DNA from: an uncultured Eubacterium sp.
GTDB lineage: Bacteria; Bacillota; Clostridia; Peptostreptococcales; Anaerovoracaceae
Length of the DNA: 10,982 bases
Reading direction: 5' to 3'
Assembly (NCBI GenBank): GCA_900551775.1
Contig: URXI01000127.1
Location: forward strand, 1-10,982
The stretch's first letter is position 1. Every line of letters begins with the position of its first letter. Of this stretch, positions 6,181 through 10,982 are shown in pieces. The position numbers and the translations under genes were made by a program. The notes beneath the pieces are model-generated. The model saw only the letters and a list, made by a program, of their open reading frames with translations, had not been told where the DNA came from and did not search any database.

Positions 6181-6216
6181 TACCATAAGCCAGGAAAGCA
6201 GATAACGAAGTGCCGA

Positions 6217-6246
6217 GTCGGGGCGGCTAATCCCTGACAGAAAGGA
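6217..6246 (+). promoter_or_regulatory. Hairpin plus ribosome binding site before the DUF5688 gene
   Basis: GTCGGGG (6217-6223) pairs with CCCTGAC (6232-6238), including one G-U pair, around an 8-base loop. AG follows, then AAAGGA (6241-6246), 6 bases before ATG 6253. Confidence 0.6.
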
Positions 6247-6252
6247 ACGGAG

Positions 6253-7104
6253 ATGAATTACGAAGAATTTAAGAAGAACGTTATAGCAGAATTGAGGGGG
6301 TACCTCACCGAAGAGTTGAGAGATTGTGAGTTTTGTGAGGAGGAAGTTAAAAAGGTAAACCGCATACTGGACGGGCTGACACTGGTAAAACCCGAAACGG
6401 AATGTGGACCGACGGTATACTACCAGGAAGTTTATGAATGGTTTCTGCGAAACGGGGACTTTGAAAAGTGCATGGAAAATATAGCGACATTCTTTGAAAA
6501 AGGATTTGAGGCGCTTAAAGAGACAGAGCCTGCCTTGTATAAGGTGGATGACGTAAAGCAGATTAAACAGTACGTAGTCCTGAACCTTGTAAACACAGAG
6601 AGAAACGATGATTTGCTTAAGACAGTGCCGCACAAAACGTTCCATGACCTGTCTGTAATCTACCGGTGCATTGTTGACAATCAAAGGGATAACGGGATAT
6701 CGACGTTTGTTATTACAAATAGCTTAATGGAGCATTTAAATCTCGATGGACAGACCTTGGACTCTTGTGCGAAAAGGAACATGGAAAGATTACTGCCTTC
6801 ATCTGTTGATAAAGTAAAAGACTGTATCTATTTGATAACGAATAATCTACGAATATTCGGAGCGGCGGTTATGCTGGATACCGAGATTCTGAAAGGGCTT
6901 TCAAATAAGATGGAAGATGACTTATATATCCTGCCGTCATCAATTCACGAATTTTTCGTCATTCCCGTCACCGGGGAGGATGAAACATACCTGAAGCAGA
7001 TCGTAAAGGAGGCTAATGACAGCGTCGTAAGTGATCAAGATTTTCTGTCTAACAGCCTTTATCGCTTTGACAGGGATACTGAATCAGTAGAACTTGTCAG
7101 GTAA
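6253..7104 (+). CDS. DUF5688 family protein (283 aa)
   Basis: I recognise the DUF5688 pattern: the opening 'MNYEEFKKNVIAEL', the central 'RNDDLLKTVPHKTFHDLSVIYRCIV', then 'LITNNLRIFGAAVMLDTEIL', and the C-terminal 'DDLYILPSSIHEFFVIPV' with 'SDQDFLSNSLYRFDRDTESVEL'. The length is close to the family's usual ~300 aa. The protein is soluble, with no signal peptide or membrane segment. The family is common in clostridial mobile elements and has no established function; co-occurrence with small proteins and radical SAM genes is typical. AAAGGA at 6241-6246 sets the start. A hairpin directly before the ribosome binding site suggests post-transcriptional control. Confidence 0.85.
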   Translation: MNYEEFKKNVIAELRGYLTEELRDCEFCEEEVKKVNRILDGLTLVKPETECGPTVYYQEVYEWFLRNGDFEKCMENIATFFEKGFEALKETEPALYKVDDVKQIKQYVVLNLVNTERNDDLLKTVPHKTFHDLSVIYRCIVDNQRDNGISTFVITNSLMEHLNLDGQTLDSCAKRNMERLLPSSVDKVKDCIYLITNNLRIFGAAVMLDTEILKGLSNKMEDDLYILPSSIHEFFVIPVTGEDETYLKQIVKEANDSVVSDQDFLSNSLYRFDRDTESVELVR

Positions 7105-7126
7105 CGCCAGCTGAAACAACTATGGA

Positions 7127-7159
7127 GCCAGGGGAACAAATCCCCTGGCAGAAAGGAGG
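7127..7159 (+). promoter_or_regulatory. Hairpin plus ribosome binding site before the 79-aa gene
   Basis: GCCAGGGG (7127-7134) pairs perfectly with CCCCTGGC (7142-7149) around a 7-base loop. AG follows, then AAAGGAGG (7152-7159), 8 bases before ATG 7168. It lacks a T run, which argues against a terminator. Confidence 0.75.
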
Positions 7160-7167
7160 CTGTTGAA

Positions 7168-7407
7168 ATGTTTGTAAATCTGAAATCTGAATTGAAAGAA
7201 AAAAGAAGAGTCAGACGGATGAAAGCTGAAACTCCCTGGTACACGGAAACCTGGGATAATACGGACTTAGAAAACGCATTGAACGAGGCAGGTGCCGAAG
7301 TTAATGAAGAGAACATTATAGCACTGCGGGAAATCTGCAGCCACATATTTGATGATCTCTCGGATCGGATCGAGAGGCTCACGGATATGGCAAGGACACT
7401 GCTTTAG
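7168..7407 (+). CDS. Small hypothetical protein (79 aa)
   Basis: Unrecognised. A very basic N-terminus (LKSELKEKRRVRRMKAE) is followed by 'TPWYTETWDNTDLENALNEAG' and a C-terminal amphipathic helix (LREICSHIFDDLSDRIERLTDMA). There is no membrane segment. The strong ribosome binding site AAAGGAGG and the preceding hairpin support expression. The basic start could contact nucleic acid, but that is a guess from charge only. It sits between DUF5688 and another small gene in the same operon. Confidence 0.7.
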   Translation: MFVNLKSELKEKRRVRRMKAETPWYTETWDNTDLENALNEAGAEVNEENIIALREICSHIFDDLSDRIERLTDMARTLL

Positions 7408-7413
7408 GAATGC

Positions 7414-7475
7414 TTTGATAGAACTGATCTATAGGGTACCGCCTTTAAACAGTTGCAAATCAAATAAAAAAGGAG
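7414..7475 (+). promoter_or_regulatory. Weaker interrupted stem before the 7481 gene
   Basis: TTTGAT (7414-7419) pairs with ATCAAA (7459-7464), and inside it AACTG (7422-7426) with CAGTT (7450-7454). AAAGGAG (7469-7475) lies 5 bases before ATG 7481. The stem is AT-rich and broken and the gap to the ribosome site is longer, so it is only a doubtful member of the hairpin series. Confidence 0.3.
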
Positions 7476-7480
7476 ACGAA

Positions 7481-7876
7481 ATGAAAACATACAAAGAATA
7501 CGACAAGGTGTATATCGGTGAAAGCGATATAGCCAGCCTGATTCTGGCAGGATATAAGGAGGGTGTCGGGCTGTCCCTTTCTGAACTGCATTTTGGAATT
7601 GATGGAGGCTATCAAGCGTATATCACGGACGACCAGGCCGAGATTGGCAGCCATTATGAGTTAGTCCAAACCTTCCAGGTCTGGCTAAAGATATATGATG
7701 ATTCAGGCCTTACGGCAGAATTGAACGGTGAAGAGATCCAAAGACAAACCGGACTTAGAAGTGGTCATCAATCCGCAAAACGGGTTACTTATGGTCTACT
7801 AAGAAAAATTTCGAGGGCGGTCTTGAGACCGCCCAGAAAGGAGAATGATAATGGAAATAGGGCTGATCGACGTTGA
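7481..7876 (+). CDS. Hypothetical mobile-element protein (131 aa as read), probable frameshift near the C-terminus
   Basis: Start ATG 7481 follows AAAGGAG at 7469-7475. The first ~87 residues look like normal protein: 'YKEYDKVYIGESDIASLILA', 'LSLSELHFGIDGGYQAYI', 'HYELVQTFQVWLKIYDDSGL'. The continuing frame then becomes basic and low in structure, reads through the next gene's hairpin and ribosome site, and overlaps that gene by 26 bases. In the +1 frame from 7743 the sequence encodes a protein-like end (DKPDLEVVINPQNGLLMVY), stopping at TAA 7800-7802 just before the hairpin. One extra base in 'CAAAG' near 7740 would explain this, by mutation, sequencing error or programmed shift. The function is unknown; no membrane segment is seen. 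Confidence 0.6.
   Translation: MKTYKEYDKVYIGESDIASLILAGYKEGVGLSLSELHFGIDGGYQAYITDDQAEIGSHYELVQTFQVWLKIYDDSGLTAELNGEEIQRQTGLRSGHQSAKRVTYGLLRKISRAVLRPPRKENDNGNRADRR
7815..7843 (+). promoter_or_regulatory. Hairpin plus ribosome binding site before the radical SAM gene
   Basis: GGGCGGTC (7815-7822) pairs perfectly with GACCGCCC (7827-7834) around a TTGA loop. AG follows, then AAAGGAG (7837-7843), 7 bases before ATG 7851. It is the strongest hairpin of the four. Confidence 0.75.
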
Positions 7877-8744
7877 CGGGCATAACTTCCCGAATCTTGC
7901 ACTGATGAAAATCAGTGCATATGAAAAAAAGCAAAATAATCATGTGGAATGGTGGAATGGCCTAAAGCATTATGACAGGGTCTATCAGGCAAAAGTCTTT
8001 GATGATACATACACCCAGGATAATATGTTCTGCATTATGGCGGATCAGATCATTAAGGGCGGTACGGGATATGGTCTTGACAATGTGCTTGTGGAGGGAA
8101 TTGAACATCTGTATCCTGACTATTCCCTTTATCAGAAATATACAAAGGAAACTGCATACGGGTTTCTGACAAGAGGATGCCCAAGGGGATGCGGGTTCTG
8201 CATTGTAAGCAAGAAGGAAGGCAGCGTGAGCAGACGGGTGGCCGACTTAAGTGAGTTCTGGAAGGGGCAGAGAGAGATTAAACTCCTCGATCCGAATCTG
8301 CTGGCATGTAAGGAGCGGGAGATTCTGCTCAGACAGCTTGGAGAAAGCGGTGCCTATGTAGATTTCACCCAGGGCTTGGATATCCGTCTTGTAACAAAGG
8401 ACAGCATAAGGCTATTGAACCAAATCAGAACGAAGAGCCTCCACTTTGCATGGGACAACCCAAAGGAAGACCTTACGCATTATTTTGCAATGTTTAATGA
8501 ACTGACGAGGATAAAAGACCACCGTCTGAAAGGTGTATACGTCCTTACCAATTATAACAGTACGCTGGAGGAAGACCTTTACCGGATCTATACGCTCCGT
8601 GACCTTGGCTACGATCCGTATGTCATGGTTTATGACAAGCCCCATGCGCCACGGGTAACCAGGTATCTGCAGAGATGGTGTAATAATAAGATCGTCTTTA
8701 ACGCAGAACCGGATTTTAAAAAATTCAACCCAAGAATTGCATGA
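7851..8744 (+). CDS. Radical SAM protein of the phage/ICE type (297 aa)
   Basis: ATG 7851 is chosen over ATG 7845, which is only one base from the ribosome binding site. Cys110, Cys114 and Cys117 in 'RGCPRGCGFCIV' form the CxxxCxxC motif that holds the [4Fe-4S] cluster binding S-adenosylmethionine. 'YVDFTQGLDIRLV' and 'LHFAWDNP' are further strands of the partial TIM barrel. The N-terminal ~60 residues (LIDVDGHNFPNLALMKISAY) resemble a shortened B12-binding-type Rossmann domain but lack DxHxxG, so B12 binding is unlikely. Close relatives are common in clostridial phages and conjugative elements; their substrate is not known to me. No maturation partner or peptide substrate is evident nearby. 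The enzyme class is secure, the reaction unknown. Confidence 0.88.
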   Translation: MEIGLIDVDGHNFPNLALMKISAYEKKQNNHVEWWNGLKHYDRVYQAKVFDDTYTQDNMFCIMADQIIKGGTGYGLDNVLVEGIEHLYPDYSLYQKYTKETAYGFLTRGCPRGCGFCIVSKKEGSVSRRVADLSEFWKGQREIKLLDPNLLACKEREILLRQLGESGAYVDFTQGLDIRLVTKDSIRLLNQIRTKSLHFAWDNPKEDLTHYFAMFNELTRIKDHRLKGVYVLTNYNSTLEEDLYRIYTLRDLGYDPYVMVYDKPHAPRVTRYLQRWCNNKIVFNAEPDFKKFNPRIA

Positions 8745-8764
8745 TGAGTATGAGGAGGAAAGAA

Positions 8765-9451
8765 ATGAAAACTGCTAAGAAGATCTACATTGAGAACATA
8801 GACTTATTCGATTACCTAACATCATTAGAATCGGCAATCAGTGGAAAATCTGCTACCGCATTGATAGAGGAGCATGTGTTTAATGACATTTTGAAAACCA
8901 AGCACTCCAAATATTATGCCCAGATCATGGTATCTGAAGGATTGAAAAAAGCCTTGGCTTCGGTATATGAATTTGTTTCAGATCATATTGCCGATAGCTC
9001 TTCATATAGAAATACAAAGGAATTACTTATCTTTACAAGCAGGTTATATGCAGACTGTCCGCCAGAAAATGTGAATGTAGGAACGCTACAGAAACTGTCT
9101 ATTCTGAAATATATGGAATTCCTATGTGCCAGGGTTGACGCTTGGTTAGAAAGGAATAACGGAGAAGCTAAAAAGGTTCTTGAATCAATAACGGAGGTTA
9201 ACTTTTGCAGGATGTTGTCCAGTCAGATAAGGGAGATGAGAGACTTGTATGAAACGGACTTTGGGATGTTTATGCCAGCTGATATCCTCTCCATCGTTTT
9301 GAAAGGATGGAAATTGTTTTGTGACCTTGGGGTGACTTACAGCCTGTTAGTAGAAGTGGTTTTGCTAATAGGCGAACCTGAATATTCAAACATCGAGAAA
9401 TGGGAGTTTATAGATATCCTTAACAAGATAACAAAGGAATGGGTGAAATAA
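8765..9451 (+). CDS. Tandem paralogue A, unknown function, ribbon-helix-helix-like N-terminus (228 aa)
   Basis: ATG 8765 is chosen because GAGGAGG (8752-8758) lies 6 bases upstream and because the paralogue downstream begins with the same MKTAKKIY. The N-terminal ~45 residues form strand (KKIYIENI), helix (DLFDYLTSLESAI), turn, helix (SATALIEEHVFNDIL), the order of ribbon-helix-helix domains. The rest is helical. 'YAQIMVSEGLKKALASVYEF' is its best conserved stretch against the next gene. There is no membrane segment. The AT-rich composition differs from the transfer operon and suggests separate acquisition. The family is not recognised, and DNA binding is inference. Confidence 0.75.
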   Translation: MKTAKKIYIENIDLFDYLTSLESAISGKSATALIEEHVFNDILKTKHSKYYAQIMVSEGLKKALASVYEFVSDHIADSSSYRNTKELLIFTSRLYADCPPENVNVGTLQKLSILKYMEFLCARVDAWLERNNGEAKKVLESITEVNFCRMLSSQIREMRDLYETDFGMFMPADILSIVLKGWKLFCDLGVTYSLLVEVVLLIGEPEYSNIEKWEFIDILNKITKEWVK

Positions 9452-10135
9452 ATGAAAACGGCAAAAAAAATTTATGTTGAAAATGTAGAACTGTTTGATG
9501 AAATGATTAAGCTGGAATGCGATGCAACGAGGAAGACGCTTAGTTTTGTAATTGAGGAAAACGTCATAAATAGCGTTTTAAAAACTAAACAAAGCAGACA
9601 TTATGCCCAGATTATGGTGTCTGAGGGACTGGACAAAGCCCTGGCATCGATATATGAATTTGTTTCAGAACACATTGCTGGAAACCCTTCATATGGAAAT
9701 ATCAAAGAGATGGTGGTTTTTTCTAAAAACCTATATGGAGGCTATCAATCAGAGAATGTAGGAGAAATTCGGCAATTGTCAATTCTGAATTATATCAATT
9801 CTTTATACACCAGGGTTGATTCCTGGGTTAAAGGGAATATGCCAAATGAAGGAAGTGACATCAGAGATATACAGAAATACAACGATTATAAATCACTTGC
9901 TGAATGGATAAAGAATATAGCAGGTCTGTACGAAGGCAACTTCAACCTGTTTAATCCAGTCGATATTTTTTCGAACATTGTTTTGAGAGGGTGGGAATTG
10001 TTCCATGACTGGGAGACAACTTACAGCCTTCTGGCTGAAATACAGTCACTAAAGGAAGAGACTGTATATCCGAGTGAAATAAAATGGGAGTTTATTCAGA
10101 TATTGAACGAAATAACGGAAGAATGGGACGAATAA
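9452..10135 (+). CDS. Tandem paralogue B, unknown function, ribbon-helix-helix-like N-terminus (227 aa)
   Basis: It starts immediately after the TAA of paralogue A, with no good ribosome binding site at the right distance (AAGGA is ~13 bases away), so it is probably translated by coupling. By eye about half the residues match A over the whole length, including 'YAQIMVSEGL', 'ALASIYEFVSEHIA', 'QLSILNYI', 'RVDSW', 'IVLRGWELF', 'TYSLL' and 'KWEFIQILNEIT'. The middle (~125-160) is the most diverged. The predicted strand-helix-helix N-terminus is kept (KKIYVENVELFDEMIKLE). An old duplication followed by divergence is likely; a heterodimer is possible. The function is unknown. Confidence 0.75.
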   Translation: MKTAKKIYVENVELFDEMIKLECDATRKTLSFVIEENVINSVLKTKQSRHYAQIMVSEGLDKALASIYEFVSEHIAGNPSYGNIKEMVVFSKNLYGGYQSENVGEIRQLSILNYINSLYTRVDSWVKGNMPNEGSDIRDIQKYNDYKSLAEWIKNIAGLYEGNFNLFNPVDIFSNIVLRGWELFHDWETTYSLLAEIQSLKEETVYPSEIKWEFIQILNEITEEWDE

Positions 10136-10150
10136 ATCAAAAGTCCCATT
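10122..10150. repeat. 8-bp inverted repeat spanning the stop of paralogue B
   Basis: AATGGGAC (10122-10129) and GTCCCATT (10143-10150) are exact complements around a 13-base loop that contains the TAA of paralogue B. No T run follows, so a terminator is unlikely. It may be an operator, an mRNA 3'-end structure or chance. Confidence 0.45.
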
Positions 10151-10180
10151 TCGCCAAGCATATGAAAAGAGGAGATCGAT

Positions 10181-10945
10181 ATGAGAGAAGAAGCGAAGAA
10201 ATCCAAGTACAAAATCTCTATTGATTTGAATGCTGAATTCATGGAAGCCGTCGAACGATATAAAGCCGTGGAATCCATGGACGGAATTCGTCAGAGAAAG
10301 ACAACGACTGAGATTATAAACAGCTGTGTGTCCATATTGTTAAATGCACCCGAAACATTTCGCAAATCATTGATTGAATATGCACAGAGAAGAATCTCCG
10401 AATACAATCCGGGAAGTGTTCAGGAATGTTCACTTAATGAGGAAATAAAGAAATGGGAAGAATTATATCTCTTCCTGTCGCATAACCGTGAGGCCTATAA
10501 GACGCCAGCAAGCTATAATCGATGTGATTTTTCTGACGGATATCTAATAGTTCCAAAAGACTGGATTTTCTTAAATCCCGAAGATACTAATGCGGATAGC
10601 AGTAAATACCCAATGATTATTGAATTTAGAAATGGCGAGCGATACCATCTCCCACATTTCTTTTTTCTTAACACATCAAATAATTTGACAGCCGGTGACG
10701 AGAAGAAGTTTATAAGTATCGCAAGTGAAAGATATACTCCATTAAAAGAGCTACTGCCGTATTTGACACGGCCAATAAAAACAGAAGATGGAACCGTAAT
10801 AAATACAGAACTGCTACTCAGTGCCCCAGTGCCATACTTTTGCAGTTTTCCAAAGTATGGCACACAGTTCTCAAGGTCAATGTACGGAGAATTGTGGGTG
10901 TCTCAAGATACGATTGAATTTGTTGAGAAGTATGGACTTACATAA
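10181..10945 (+). CDS. Hypothetical protein with ribbon-helix-helix-like N-terminus (254 aa)
   Basis: ATG 10181 follows AGAGGAG (10168-10174) at 6 bases. After a basic start (MREEAKKSKYK), residues ~10-55 again look like strand (KYKISIDL), helix (NAEFMEAVERYKAVESM), helix (KTTTEIINSCVSILL), the pattern seen in the tandem pair, though the sequences are not obviously homologous. Residues ~100-250 are richer in strands and aromatics ('DGYLIVPKDWIFL', 'YPMIIEFRNGERYHLPHFFF', 'PVPYFCSFPKYGTQF'). No catalytic motif or membrane segment is seen. The family is not recognised; a DNA-binding regulator with a C-terminal sensing or partner domain is one possibility. Confidence 0.75.
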   Translation: MREEAKKSKYKISIDLNAEFMEAVERYKAVESMDGIRQRKTTTEIINSCVSILLNAPETFRKSLIEYAQRRISEYNPGSVQECSLNEEIKKWEELYLFLSHNREAYKTPASYNRCDFSDGYLIVPKDWIFLNPEDTNADSSKYPMIIEFRNGERYHLPHFFFLNTSNNLTAGDEKKFISIASERYTPLKELLPYLTRPIKTEDGTVINTELLLSAPVPYFCSFPKYGTQFSRSMYGELWVSQDTIEFVEKYGLT

Positions 10946-10969
10946 AGTCCTGTAGTTGTAGCATTCTAC

Positions 10970-10982
10970 CCTGCACCGCAGG
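10970..10982 (+). promoter_or_regulatory. Hairpin cut by the window end, possibly before another ribosome site
   Basis: CCTGC (10970-10974) pairs with GCAGG (10978-10982) around ACC, in the gap after the 10945 stop. Its place and GC-rich stem fit the hairpin-before-ribosome-site series seen at 6015-7843, but the deciding bases are outside the window. Confidence 0.3.

Noticed and set aside
8741..8764. Upstream ATG for paralogue A
   Set aside because: The ribosome site lies at 8752-8758, after that ATG, and paralogue B starts with the same residues as ATG 8765.
10934..10950. Hairpin GGACTT/AAGTCC over the stop at 10945 as a terminator
   Set aside because: The stem is only 6 bp and no T run follows, so it is not called a terminator.
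1..10982. tRNA or rRNA genes, CRISPR array, insertion sequence
   Set aside because: I saw no cloverleaf or rRNA-like stretch, no regularly spaced repeats and no transposase-like product on either strand. This was by eye only.

Overview
The window reads as part of an integrative and conjugative element (or a related large conjugative element) of a Gram-positive gut-type Clostridia, most likely Lachnospiraceae. The reasons are strong AAAGGAGG-type ribosome binding sites before most genes, intermediate GC, free use of AGA/AGG/ATA codons, tight same-strand operons, and gene families typical of clostridial mobile elements (glucosaminidase/M23 cell-wall hydrolase, TadZ/ParA-like ATPase, topoisomerase III relative, DUF5688, phage/ICE-type radical SAM protein). 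All convincing genes are on the + strand. No relaxase, integrase or coupling protein lies inside the window, so the element type is an inference.

Region 1 (1-5580) is one tightly packed, transfer-type operon. It holds the 3' part of a two-domain peptidoglycan hydrolase, a 98-aa soluble protein with a TTG start, a membrane-anchored coiled-coil protein, a TadZ/CpaE-like ATPase, a small membrane protein, a degenerate type IA topoisomerase and a further single-pass membrane protein. Several junctions are ATGA overlaps or overlapping genes. Three of the proteins look like altered or inactive enzymes: the M23 domain has HLD in place of HLH, the ATPase lacks the Walker A lysines, and the topoisomerase has Phe in place of the catalytic Tyr and has lost the TOPRIM acidic residues. 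The operon closes with a bidirectional hairpin terminator (5629-5660).

Region 2 (5581-6054) has no credible gene but is dense in structure. It carries two opposed promoter-like elements that overlap at their -10 boxes, then a series of perfect inverted repeats. One long-range 12-bp pairing competes with a local hairpin at the ribosome binding site of the next gene. An oriT, a structured leader RNA or a regulatory RNA would each fit.

Region 3 (6015-8744) is an accessory operon: a 41-aa membrane peptide, a DUF5688 protein, a 79-aa protein, a ~100-130-aa protein with a probable frameshift near its end, and a radical SAM protein. Four of these genes share one device: a GC-rich hairpin of unrelated sequence ending exactly two bases before AAAGGA. 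This is the most striking pattern in the window.

Region 4 (8745-10982) is visibly more AT-rich. It holds a tandem pair of diverged paralogues and a third unrecognised gene; all three begin with a strand-helix-helix segment resembling ribbon-helix-helix DNA-binding domains. The window ends on what looks like another hairpin of the region 3 type.
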